Assembly: GCA_029259745.1 (NCBI GenBank)
Contig: JAJDEO010000047.1
Coordinates: 1-64,000 of the forward strand
DNA: 64,000 bases
Reading direction: 5' to 3'
Source: Planctomycetota bacterium
GTDB lineage: Bacteria > Planctomycetota > B15-G4
Position 1 is the stretch's first letter, and each line of letters opens with the position of its first letter. Below the pieces are notes generated by a model, which worked only from the letters and a program-made list of their open reading frames with translations, was not told the origin of the DNA and did no database searches. The position numbers were made by a program, and so were the translations under genes. Positions 39,186-48,573 of this stretch are shown one piece after another.

Positions 39186-40295
39186 ATGGCCGACACCACT
39201 CACGACGTCACGCTGATCCGCGGAGACGGAACCGGCCCCGAACTCGCCGAGGTCACCCGGCGCGTGCTCGAAGCCACCGGCGTCTCGTTCAACTGGGATG
39301 TCGTGGAGGCGGGCGTCGACATCATGGAGACGGCCGGCACGCCGCTGCCCGACAACGTGCTCGAGTCGCTGCGTCGCAACAAGGTCGGCATCAAGGCGCC
39401 GATCACGACGCCGGTCGGCAAGGGCTTCCGCTCCGTCAACGTCGCGCTGCGCAAGACGCTCGACCTCTACGCCTGCGTCCGCCCCTGCAAGACCTACCCC
39501 GGCGTCAAGGCCATGCACGACCACATCGACGTTGTGATCGTGCGCGAGAACACCGAGGACCTCTACGCCGGCATCGAGTTCGCGAAGGACACGCCCGAGA
39601 ACGAGCGCCTCACGAAGCTGATCAAGGAGATGCAGCCGGACGCGAAGATCCGCGACCATGCGGGCATCTCGATCAAGCCGATCAGCGTTGAAGGCTCGCG
39701 GCGTATCGTGCAGTTCGCGTTCGACTACGCGCGCAACAACGGGCGCAAACACGTCACGGCTGTGCACAAGGCCAACATCATGAAGCACACCGACGGCCTC
39801 TTCCTCGACGTCGCGCGCGAAGTCGCTGCGCAGAACCCCGACATCGGCTTCGACGATCGCATCGTCGACAACATGTGCATGCAGATCGTTCAGAAGCCCG
39901 AAGACTATGACGTCCTCGTGCTCCCGAACCTCTACGGCGACATCATGTCCGACTTGTGCGCAGCGCTCGTCGGAGGCTTGGGCGTTGCACCCGGCGCGAA
40001 CATCGGTGAGCTCGGTGCGCTCTTCGAGGCGACGCACGGCAGCGCGCCGAAGTACGCCGGCAAGAACTGTGTGAACCCGACCGCCATGATCCTGTCGGGC
40101 ATGCTGATGCTGCGTCACCTCGGCGAACTCGAGGCCGCCGACCGACTCGAATCGGCCCTGGCGTCCGTGATCGCCGAAGGCAAGCACGTCACCTACGACC
40201 TCCGCCCGGGGCGCAGCCATGACGGCGCGACCGGAACGCAGGAGATGGGCGACGCCATCATCGCAGCCATGGAAACAGTCGGGGCCGGCTCCTGA
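39186..40295 (+). CDS. icd: Isocitrate dehydrogenase (isocitrate/isopropylmalate family)
   Basis: Oxidative decarboxylation of isocitrate to 2-oxoglutarate in the TCA cycle, 369 residues, cytoplasmic. Substrate-binding residues are in [20 protein letters not shown]; the Lys/Tyr region is NTEDLYAG; metal-binding Asp residues lie in [12 protein letters not shown]. The cofactor loop [15 protein letters not shown] keeps the Lys-Tyr...Val pattern that selects NADP in the E. coli enzyme, whereas NAD enzymes usually have Asp-Ile there. The protein is short like NAD-type isocitrate dehydrogenases, so the cofactor deserves a test. Isopropylmalate dehydrogenase is less likely given the SVNVALRK motif. 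AGGAG lies about 10 nt before ATG 39186. sucCD of the same pathway are 3 kb away. Confidence 0.87.
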   Translation: MADTTHDVTLIRGDGTGPELAEVTRRVLEATGVSFNWDVVEAGVDIMETAGTPLPDNVLESLRRNKVGIKAPITTPVGKGFRSVNVALRKTLDLYACVRPCKTYPGVKAMHDHIDVVIVRENTEDLYAGIEFAKDTPENERLTKLIKEMQPDAKIRDHAGISIKPISVEGSRRIVQFAFDYARNNGRKHVTAVHKANIMKHTDGLFLDVAREVAAQNPDIGFDDRIVDNMCMQIVQKPEDYDVLVLPNLYGDIMSDLCAALVGGLGVAPGANIGELGALFEATHGSAPKYAGKNCVNPTAMILSGMLMLRHLGELEAADRLESALASVIAEGKHVTYDLRPGRSHDGATGTQEMGDAIIAAMETVGAGS

Positions 40296-40323
40296 CCATC
40301 CGCGCGGTTCCAGGGAGGGCGAG

Positions 40324-41889
40324 TTGAAACGATCCAAGACGCGCATCGTCGCGACGTTGGGGCCGGCAAGCGCCTCACCGTCGACGCTGCGCCAGATGAT
40401 CGAGGCAGGTGTCGACGTCGTGCGACTGAACTTCTCGCACGGGAGTCACGAGTACCACCGTGAACTGTTCGAGATGGTCCGCGCGACGTCGCGTCAGATC
40501 GGCGAGCCGGTCGCGATCCTTCAGGATCTCAGTGGCCCGAAGATGCGCGTCGGCACGTTGGTCGACAACCAGATCACGCTCAAGTCGGGGAAGATCGTCC
40601 ACGTCGTCGAGTCGACGAAGGAGGAAGGCACGGCCGAGAAGATCACCGTCGAGGCAGCGGGCACGCTCTCCGCGCTCAAACGCGGGCAGTCGATCCTGCT
40701 CGCCGACGGACTGATCGAGCTGCGCGTCATGGAGGCCGCCGACGGCGAGGCGCGCTGCAAGATCGTGCACGGAGGCGTCCTCCGCTCGCGCCAGGGTCTG
40801 CACTTCCCCGGCGCCCGCCTGACCGTGCAGGCTCTCACGCGCAAGGATCGCAAGGACCTCGCGTTCGGCCTCGAGCTCGGCGTCGATGCCGTGGCGCTGT
40901 CGTTCGTGCGCGGTGCCGACGACATCCTCGCCCTGCGCAAGGTGATCGACAAGCACCCGCTCAAGCCGTTCGTGATCGCGAAGATCGAGCGGGCCGAGGC
41001 GCTCGACAACCTCGAGGCGATCCTCGAAGTCAGTAGCGGCGTCATGGTCGCGCGCGGGGACCTCGGCGTCGAGATGGGCGTCGAGAAGGTCCCGATCGCA
41101 CAGAAGCACATCATCGCCGAGGCGCGGCGCTATCACCGGCCCGTCATCACGGCGACGCAGATGCTCGAATCCATGATCGAGCGTCCATCGGCCACGCGCG
41201 CCGAGGTCTCGGATGTCGCGAACGCGGTGCTCGAGGGCACCGATGCGCTGATGCTCTCGGGCGAGACGGCGATCGGCAAGCATCCGGTGCGCTCGGTCCG
41301 CACGCTCGGCAAGGTCGCGCGGCAGATCGAGTCGTCACAGAAGCCGACATCCTTCGAGGATCTCACGACCGACTGCGGCGACCATGCCGGAGCGGCCTCG
41401 CGCGGTGCACGCGTCATGGCGCGCGCCGTCTGCGCCGAGTCGATCATCTGCTTCACCAACTCGGGGCGCACCGTACGGCTCGTCTCGAGCCAGCGCCCTC
41501 AGCGCCCGCTCTTCGGGGTGACGTCCAACCCCGCGACCCTGCGGCGCATGAAGTTGTTCTGGGGTGTCACGCCGCTGCTCATCGAAGAGGCCGGGACTGT
41601 CGATTCGATGATCCGCTCCGCCGAGCGACTGCTGATTGATCGCAAGCTCGGCAAGCGCGGTTCGGCCGTCGTCATCGTGTGTGGCGAGCGTGTCGTGGAC
41701 GGGGCGACGAACACGGTCAAGATCCACACGCTGGGCAAGGCGCTGGCCTACACCGAGCAGCGCGCCAAGGACCGACACTCCGCCGCTCGCAAGCGTGCCG
41801 CCGAGAAGACCCGGCCGCCCGGCTCGTCGACGATCGCGCTGCGCGAGACGCGCGATTCGGAGTGGAAGGCCGAGTCGGAAGACGCTTGA
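40324..41889 (+). CDS. pyk: Pyruvate kinase
   Basis: Last step of glycolysis, phosphoenolpyruvate plus ADP to pyruvate plus ATP, 521 residues. The barrel begins KTRIVATLGPASASPSTLRQ and VDVVRLNFSHGSHEYH. The B domain spans about 70-170. The active-site region has IAKIERAEALDNL, the metal and substrate loop MVARGDLGVEM, and ITATQMLESMI. The C-terminal regulatory domain is present (IICFTNSGRTVRLVSSQRP). A basic tail of about 45 residues follows the usual end. The start is TTG 40324: GGGAGGG lies a few nt upstream and the family N-terminus begins there, while upstream ATGs read through the end of icd in another frame. It is 28 nt after icd, so the two are probably one operon. Confidence 0.95.
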   Translation: MKRSKTRIVATLGPASASPSTLRQMIEAGVDVVRLNFSHGSHEYHRELFEMVRATSRQIGEPVAILQDLSGPKMRVGTLVDNQITLKSGKIVHVVESTKEEGTAEKITVEAAGTLSALKRGQSILLADGLIELRVMEAADGEARCKIVHGGVLRSRQGLHFPGARLTVQALTRKDRKDLAFGLELGVDAVALSFVRGADDILALRKVIDKHPLKPFVIAKIERAEALDNLEAILEVSSGVMVARGDLGVEMGVEKVPIAQKHIIAEARRYHRPVITATQMLESMIERPSATRAEVSDVANAVLEGTDALMLSGETAIGKHPVRSVRTLGKVARQIESSQKPTSFEDLTTDCGDHAGAASRGARVMARAVCAESIICFTNSGRTVRLVSSQRPQRPLFGVTSNPATLRRMKLFWGVTPLLIEEAGTVDSMIRSAERLLIDRKLGKRGSAVVIVCGERVVDGATNTVKIHTLGKALAYTEQRAKDRHSAARKRAAEKTRPPGSSTIALRETRDSEWKAESEDA

Positions 41890-42033
41890 GGCACGCGTCA
41901 GCGCAGCTCGTCAGCCCGCGCGAGGATGTCGTCCAAGAGTTGGCGTGAAGCGTCGGCATCCGACGGCGTAGCGCGCAATGTCGACGAGCGCGAGAAGTGC
42001 GCGGCGAATCGTCGTCGATCGTCCCCCAAGGCC

Positions 42034-43119
42034 TCAGTCGTTGGTGCTGAAGTAGCGCGCGAGGCGCAGGCCCTGGTTCTGATAGGCCGACCCGTTGCTG
42101 CCGTACAGCTCACGGCACGGCTCGACGGTTCGTGAGTACTGAAGTCGGAAAATCGGCTGACGATGTTCGACGCGAAAGGGGACGTCGTGGGGACGCACTT
42201 CGAGCACGGCGCGCGAGCCGTGCGGACTTCCCGGGCCCCAGCCGAAGCCGCTGTCGAAGAAGCCGGCGTAGTTCGTGCGCAGCTCGCCCATGCCGACATC
42301 GTAGGGGAGCATCTCGGCCGCGAGGTCGCCGGGGACGCGCACACGCTCACTCGACGCGAGGATGTAGAACCCCTCGGGCTTGAGGATCAGCGTGCCGTCG
42401 CCGGACGTATGCACGGGCACGAAGAACTCGCCCGCGGGGTGTCCGCCGACGTTCGCGAGGTCGAGGACGGGGGCGTCGTCGCGCGCGCGCCAGCCGATCG
42501 GGGCGCCCTCGACGTCCGCGCGCAGTGACAGGCCGAGCAGCAGCGAGCCATCGTGCATGTCGGCAGGCGTGCCGTCGGGCACGAGGTCGTCGGTCTCCAG
42601 ACGCTCGGCCAGCTCGTCGTCACCGAGGATCGGGTCGCCGACGAAGAAACGGATCTGGTTGAGGCGCTGGCCCGTCGTGACGCGCACGTCGAAGGAGCGC
42701 GGGACGACCTCGAGCCAGAGCGGGCCCGTGTAACCGGCCGGCACGTCGTCGAAGCGATCGTGACCGTCGACGACCGTGCGCGTGAAGACGTCGATGCGAC
42801 CCGTCGACGAGCGCGGGTTGGCGCGCGCGCTGATGTGCTCGGGCAGCGCGAGCCCCTCGAGCAGCTTCACGAGGTAGACCTGGTTGCGCCGCAGCACGGC
42901 TCCGTTCGTGAGCGAGACGCGATCGACGACGAGCGATTCGACCTGCTCTTCGACGCGGCCGGTGGGGAGAAAACCCGCCCGGATCGCCAGGGCTTCGTGC
43001 CCGAGCCGCAGGTCGAGCGACGCCGGCTGCCGTTGCTCCTGATCGATCGATGCCGCCGTCACGATGTGGCCCTCGTTGAGGAGCCCGTCGATCTGCGCGT
43101 GTGTCAAGATTCCGTTCAT
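42034..43119 (-). CDS. dcd: dCTP deaminase-like protein, long two-domain form
   Basis: 361 residues; ATG 43119 follows GAGCGGA. Related to the dCTP deaminase/dUTPase fold, which converts dCTP to dUTP on the route to dTTP. It is about twice the usual 190 residues: residues 1-170 (PASLDLRLGHEAL, VKLLEGLALPEHISARANPRS) and about 195-361 (YILASSERVRVPGDLAAEM, RTNYAGFFDSGFGWG) each look like one beta-barrel half. The long form is annotated as 2'-deoxycytidine 5'-triphosphate deaminase in some Gram-negative groups. Both halves keep an R-S or D-S-G-F-type loop, but I cannot tell which carries the active site. It is convergent with pyk and divergent from sucC. Confidence 0.8.
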   Translation of the reverse strand: MNGILTHAQIDGLLNEGHIVTAASIDQEQRQPASLDLRLGHEALAIRAGFLPTGRVEEQVESLVVDRVSLTNGAVLRRNQVYLVKLLEGLALPEHISARANPRSSTGRIDVFTRTVVDGHDRFDDVPAGYTGPLWLEVVPRSFDVRVTTGQRLNQIRFFVGDPILGDDELAERLETDDLVPDGTPADMHDGSLLLGLSLRADVEGAPIGWRARDDAPVLDLANVGGHPAGEFFVPVHTSGDGTLILKPEGFYILASSERVRVPGDLAAEMLPYDVGMGELRTNYAGFFDSGFGWGPGSPHGSRAVLEVRPHDVPFRVEHRQPIFRLQYSRTVEPCRELYGSNGSAYQNQGLRLARYFSTND

Positions 43120-43345
43120 CGTTCCGCTCGTGCTCTGAAGCTCGTCGTTTTTGCCATTCGCGACAACGTCCCAGCGTGCCGTTCTGAGCCTCGCCGAGCC
43201 CCCAAGAATCCGCGATTCTCTGGTGTGCCACGTCGTCTCGCGCGCCATCGAACCACGCGCTGCCTCGAACGAGGACAGTTCATCGCGCGAGATGCTGACG
43301 GACCCGGCTTGACCCGGAGGGGGGCCCATCAGTAAACATCCCCGG

Positions 43346-44514
<1,169 letters not shown>

Positions 44515-44518
<4 letters not shown>

Positions 44519-45414
44519 GCATCTTCGTCGACAAGGACACGCGCCTCATCGTTCAGGGGCTCACGGGTAAGACCGGCACGTTCCACACCAAGCAGGCCAT
44601 CGACTACGGCACGAAGGTCGTCGGCGGTGTCACGCCCGGCAAGGGCGGCACGTCGGAACTCGGCGTGCCGATCTTCGACACGGTCGCCGAAGCTGTCGCC
44701 GAGACGGGTGCCAACGCATCGGTCATCTACGTCCCACCGCCGTTCGCCGCCGATGCGATCCTCGAGTCGATCGGCGCCGACATTCCGCTCGTCGTCACTA
44801 TCACCGAGGGCATCCCCGTGATGGACATGTGCGACGTCAAGCAAGAGCTCAAGGGCACCAAGACGCGGCTGGTCGGCCCGAACTGCCCCGGTGTGATCAC
44901 GCCCGGTGAGTGCAAGATCGGCATCATGCCCGGCTACATCCACCGTCCCGGTCGGATCGGTGTTCTGTCGCGCTCGGGCACGCTCACGTACGAAGCCGTC
45001 TGGCAGCTCACGACGCTGGGCTTGGGCCAGAGCTCGTGCATCGGAATCGGTGGCGACCCCGTCAACGGCACGAACTTCATCGACGTCCTCTCGGCCTTCC
45101 AGGCCGATCCGGGCACCGATGGTGTGGTCATGATCGGTGAGATCGGTGGCACGGCCGAGGAAGAGGCCGCCGAGTACATTCGCGACCACATGACGAAGCC
45201 CGTCGCTGGGTTCATCGCCGGTCAGACGGCACCTCCGGGCAAGCGCATGGGTCATGCCGGCGCCATCATCTCGGGCGGTTCCGGGACAGCGAAGGACAAG
45301 ATCGACGCGCTCACGTCCGTCGGCGTCGTCATGGCGGAAACGCCCGCAGCGATCGGTTCGGCCATGGAAACCGCCCTCAAGAGCGCCGGTATGCTGGCTC
45401 GCAGCGCCGACTGA
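44515..45414 (+). CDS. sucD: Succinyl-CoA synthetase alpha subunit
   Basis: Partner of SucC, binds CoA and carries the phosphohistidine, 299 residues. CoA-binding Rossmann domain: [20 protein letters not shown] and [19 protein letters not shown]. The ligase domain has [20 protein letters not shown]. The phosphorylated His lies in [23 protein letters not shown] 44515 overlaps the sucC stop, giving coupled equimolar synthesis. No clear terminator follows in the 288-nt gap before tatA. Confidence 0.97.
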
Positions 45415-45688
45415 CCCGGGTTGCTCATGGGCGATCGTCGCGAGGTCGCAACTGGTTCCTGCTGGCAAGGCGAAGCGAGTTTTCCGACTGGAAGCGGCCT
45501 GAATCGGCCGTTGAGGATCAGAAACGTCGCTTCCCCGCTGCCAGGAAGGAATCAGATGCGCCCGCAGCAGATCGCCCGTGAATCATCAGCGTCAAGGCCG
45601 CCGCAGCTTCGAGGATCGGTCCACTCGCGGCCCTCGGTCGGTCGATAAGGAAGGCAGTCCTGCGCGGGACTTCCTCGTCTTCTCGCTC

Positions 45689-45694
45689 TATACT
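45689..45694 (+). promoter_or_regulatory. Candidate -10 of tatA, giving an almost leaderless transcript
   Basis: TATACT followed by GAGTC, 8 nt before ATG 45703. A start site about 7 nt after the -10 would fall at or next to the ATG. No convincing -35 is seen 16-18 nt upstream. Confidence 0.35.
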
Positions 45695-45702
45695 GAGTCG
45701 CT

Positions 45703-45945
45703 ATGAGTACGCACCTGCCACTCGCCTTCGGTATGCCCGGTCCCTTCGAGATGACGATCATCCTGGTCGTCGTCGTGCTGTTGTTCGGGCGTCGTCTGCC
45801 GGGCGTGGCCCGTTCGGTGGGGCGTTCGGTCAACGAGTTCAAGGGTGGCCTCAAGGAAGGTGCCGAGTCCGCCAAAGACACGACCACCACCGAACTGACC
45901 GATAGCTCCAGCTCGGAGCGCTCGAAGAGTTCTCAGACGTCGTGA
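45703..45945 (+). CDS. tatA: Twin-arginine translocase subunit TatA
   Basis: Pore-forming subunit of the Tat pathway, which exports folded and cofactor-containing proteins, 80 residues. A single transmembrane helix (MTIILVVVVLLF) is followed by the FGRRLPGVARSVGRSVNEFK hinge and amphipathic helix, then an acidic, Thr/Ser-rich tail. In TatA/E the residue before the hinge is usually F-G, as here. An in-frame ATG at 45733 would remove ten residues; neither start has a good ribosome binding site. The stop overlaps the mobA GTG. Molybdenum-cofactor enzymes are typical Tat clients, so the tatA-mobA linkage makes sense. tatC is not in the window. Confidence 0.88.
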   Translation: MSTHLPLAFGMPGPFEMTIILVVVVLLFGRRLPGVARSVGRSVNEFKGGLKEGAESAKDTTTTELTDSSSSERSKSSQTS

Positions 45946-46589
45946 GGCCGAGTGTGCTCGTGCTCGCCGGAGGGCGGGCCGAGCGAATGGGAGGCCGCAA
46001 GGCCGACCGGGCCTGGCGCACGGGCACGCTGCTGAGCCACGTGGTGGACGTCGCGCAGGCCGTCAGTGACGACGTGCTGATCGCGGCCGGGTCACAGCGT
46101 GAGCAGCTGCAAGCGCTTCTCGACGACAGCCATGCCCTGCGCTGGGTCGACGATGCCGTTGAGGTCGATGGTGAGGGCCCGCTGGGAGGTCTGATCGGCG
46201 GGCTCGCAGCGGCCACGCAGCCGTGGGTCTGGCTGCTGGCCTGTGACATGCCCTTCGTGGAACCGGCCGCGCTCGCTCCGCTGGTCGAGGCCTGCAGCCC
46301 CGCGCTGGACGTGATCGCCTATCCCGGCGAGCGAGGCCTCGAGCCTTTCGGAGCCCTCGTGAGCGCAGGGCTCGCCGACCGCGCCCACGCCTATGCTGCG
46401 TCCGGACAGCGGTCGCTTCGTGGGCTCTTCGAGTCGGCACCACGACGTATCCTTTCCAATCTGCCGCAGACGAGCGCGAAACAGGCGCTACCGATGTTGC
46501 ACAATGTGAACACGCACGAGGAACTGGACGCCGCGCGGCGCGGTGATCTCGCCTCGAGCCCGTCCCCCCGGAGAACGTCGCGACGATGA
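45942..46589 (+). CDS. mobA: Molybdenum cofactor guanylyltransferase
   Basis: MobA-like nucleotidyltransferase that attaches GMP to molybdopterin to form the MGD cofactor, 215 residues. GTP-binding loop VLVLAGGRAERMGGRKADRAW near the N-terminus; Mg-binding LLACDMPFVEP with the conserved Asp; late motif HNVNTHEELDAA. All fit the family, though the Lys of the loop is followed by Ala-Asp-Arg. GTG 45942 overlaps the tatA stop and the TGA overlaps the next ATG, forming a tightly coupled trio. No molybdoenzyme is encoded in the window. Confidence 0.85.
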   Translation: MRPSVLVLAGGRAERMGGRKADRAWRTGTLLSHVVDVAQAVSDDVLIAAGSQREQLQALLDDSHALRWVDDAVEVDGEGPLGGLIGGLAAATQPWVWLLACDMPFVEPAALAPLVEACSPALDVIAYPGERGLEPFGALVSAGLADRAHAYAASGQRSLRGLFESAPRRILSNLPQTSAKQALPMLHNVNTHEELDAARRGDLASSPSPRRTSRR

Positions 46590-47566
46590 GCCCCGTGCGA
46601 TCGGCCGATGTGTTGGCCTCGATCCAGGAGCCGATGGCGGCTACCGAGCGCGAACTCGCTGCGCTTCTGTCCGACGATTCGGCGGCCCTCGCCGGTCTTT
46701 CGGCGCACCTCGAGAAGTATGCGGGCAAGCGGCTTCGGCCCGCGCTCGTGCACCTCTCGGCGTCGTTGCTCGGCACGCCCAATGATGACCACGTCGCGAT
46801 CGGCGCCGTCATCGAGGCGCTCCACATGGCGTCACTGCTGCATGACGACGTTCTCGACGAAGCCGACGTGCGTCGTGGCGCCTCAACGCTGAACGCCCTG
46901 CACGGCAACCAGGTTCCCGTCCTGCTGGGCGACTTCGTCTACGCGCGAGCCTTCTCGCGCACGCTCGACCTCTCCACGCTCGAGGCCGCGCGCGTGCTGG
47001 CCGCCGCATCACAAGACGTCTGCCGCGGCGAGATCGAGCAGTCGTACTTCCGCGCCCAGGGTGCGTTCGACGAGCAGGCCTACTTCGGCGTGATCCGAGG
47101 CAAGACGGCCGCACTGTTCGGCGCAGCGGGGCGACTCGGCGTGTCGTATGCCGGCGGGGCCGCGGAACAGGCTGCAGCCATGGAGCGCTTCGGTCTCCAG
47201 CTCGGCATGGCCTTCCAGATCATCGACGACTGCCTCGATGTCGTGGGTGACGAGGACGTTGTCGGGAAGTCGCTCGGGACCGACCTCGAGACGGGAAAAC
47301 TCACGCTGCCGGTCATCAAGCTCGCCACGAGTCTTTCCGGCGCACGCTTCGAACGATTCACGACGCTGCTGCGCGGCGAGGTGGCCGGGTCGCGGCGCGA
47401 AGCCCTCACGGCCGAGTTCGACCTCACCGACGCCATCGCGCAGAGTGAAGTCGTCGCCGATGAGTTCGTCCGTGATTGCCAATCGTTGCTCGAAGACTTT
47501 CCCAAGAGCGCCGCGCGCACGAGTCTCTACGACATCTGCGCCTTCGTCCTCGCTCGCTCGTCCTGA
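46586..47566 (+). CDS. Polyprenyl diphosphate synthase
   Basis: Trans-prenyltransferase that elongates isoprenoid diphosphates, 326 residues, for quinone side chains or other long isoprenoids. First aspartate-rich motif HDDVLDEADVRRG (residues about 90-103) and second IIDDCLDVVGDE (about 212-223). YAGKRLRPALVHLSA and GKSLGTDLETGKLTLPVIKL are also family hallmarks. Bulk and spacing before the first motif suggest a long-chain (C35-C45) product of the IspB/HepT type, but exact chain length cannot be read. ATG 46586 overlaps the mobA stop. The rhomboid gene follows after 27 nt. Confidence 0.88.
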   Translation: MSPVRSADVLASIQEPMAATERELAALLSDDSAALAGLSAHLEKYAGKRLRPALVHLSASLLGTPNDDHVAIGAVIEALHMASLLHDDVLDEADVRRGASTLNALHGNQVPVLLGDFVYARAFSRTLDLSTLEAARVLAAASQDVCRGEIEQSYFRAQGAFDEQAYFGVIRGKTAALFGAAGRLGVSYAGGAAEQAAAMERFGLQLGMAFQIIDDCLDVVGDEDVVGKSLGTDLETGKLTLPVIKLATSLSGARFERFTTLLRGEVAGSRREALTAEFDLTDAIAQSEVVADEFVRDCQSLLEDFPKSAARTSLYDICAFVLARSS

Positions 47567-47593
47567 CTCCACGCTCCAGAGGAACCGTCGCTC

Positions 47594-48481
47594 GTGGCAT
47601 ATCGACCTCAATGGGACAGTGGACGTCGCTCCGGCTTCGGCGGTGCAGGTGACTTCCGCAACTGGACAGCCGTCAAGACGATCCTCGTCTTCACCGTCGG
47701 GATGTTCATCATCCAATCGTTGCTCGGGGCGGCGGGTGCCGGCGGAGCACTCACGGCGCTCGAAAGGCTCTTCGCGCTCAACAGCCCGTTGTTCGACACG
47801 GCTGCAGGCGGAAAGACGGTGCGCTTCGAGAGCTTGCTGTTCCCGCTGCAGCTTGTCACCTACACGCTGCTGCACGCCGACTTCATGCACATCTTCGGGA
47901 ACATGTTGTTGTTCCTGTGCTTCGCGACGGACCTCGAAGCATCGATGGGCAAGACGCGCTTGCTGCGTCTCTACGTCATGGCGGCGGTCGTCGGCGCGCT
48001 GGCCCAGGTGCTCGTGAACGAGCTGCTCGGCATGCCGCGCATCCCCACGATCGGCGCCTCGGGTGCCGTCTCCGGCATCGTCGCACTCGGCGCCCTGCGC
48101 GACCCGCGCAAGACGATCATGCTCAATCTCTTGATCCCGGTTCCGGCATGGTTGCTGGCCGGGTTCTATTTCGCGAACGACTTCGTGAAGTTCATCTCGC
48201 TCGTGACCGGGCAGGTCAGCACCTCGAGCGTCGCGGTGACGTGTCACCTCGGTGGGGCGTTGATCGGCGTTCTGTGGTGGAAGCGCGGCGATGTGGTGTC
48301 CACTTTCATCGACAAGCGACAGCGTGCTGCGATCCAGAAGAAGCTCGATGGCGAGGAGACCAGCCGCCGCGAGATGGACCGCATCCTGGCCAAGATCCAG
48401 GCTGAAGGGCTCAACTCGTTGAGTAAGTCGGAACGCAGTTTCTTGCAGGACCGTAGCCGCGATCTGCAGGGGCGCCGCTGA
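47594..48481 (+). CDS. Rhomboid-family intramembrane serine protease
   Basis: 295 residues, six predicted membrane helices. Active-site Ser156 in IGASGAVSGIVALG and His218 in VTCHLGGALIGVLWW form the catalytic dyad. The HADFMHIFGNMLLF segment on TM2 supplies the conserved His/Asn of the oxyanion region, so it is probably active. Residues about 1-25 are hydrophilic. The C-terminal 65 residues are a charged helix (RREMDRILAKIQAEGLNSLS), present in many bacterial rhomboids with unknown role. GTG 47594 follows GAGGAACCG. Substrates are unknown; the next gene encodes a large secreted protein, but it has no internal transmembrane helix that would make it an obvious substrate. Confidence 0.9.
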   Translation: MAYRPQWDSGRRSGFGGAGDFRNWTAVKTILVFTVGMFIIQSLLGAAGAGGALTALERLFALNSPLFDTAAGGKTVRFESLLFPLQLVTYTLLHADFMHIFGNMLLFLCFATDLEASMGKTRLLRLYVMAAVVGALAQVLVNELLGMPRIPTIGASGAVSGIVALGALRDPRKTIMLNLLIPVPAWLLAGFYFANDFVKFISLVTGQVSTSSVAVTCHLGGALIGVLWWKRGDVVSTFIDKRQRAAIQKKLDGEETSRREMDRILAKIQAEGLNSLSKSERSFLQDRSRDLQGRR

Positions 48482-48549
48482 AGCGCCACGCTCCGTCCGT
48501 TCGCGAGACCTCTGCCGTTCCCCTCTGGTACAAAGGAGGGGTTCCCACC

Positions 48550-48573
48550 ATGACTTCAGGATGCCTGCGATGA
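48550..48573 (+). CDS. Seven-codon leader ORF (putative)
   Basis: ATG ACT TCA GGA TGC CTG CGA TGA encodes MTSGCLR. It has the best ribosome binding site in the neighbourhood (AAAGGAGGGG at 48532-48541), and its TGA overlaps the ATG at 48570 of the downstream gene in the ATGA arrangement this genome uses for coupled genes. The downstream gene itself has only a weak AGGA. This suggests translation of the large protein depends on reading the leader. No regulatory pause motif is apparent. Confidence 0.45.
   Translation: MTSGCLR

Noticed and set aside
41898..42029. 43-codon minus-strand frame just after dcd (TTG start), ending LLDDILARADELR
   Set aside because: The peptide looks plausible, but the GAGG site is only 2 nt from the start and there is no independent support.
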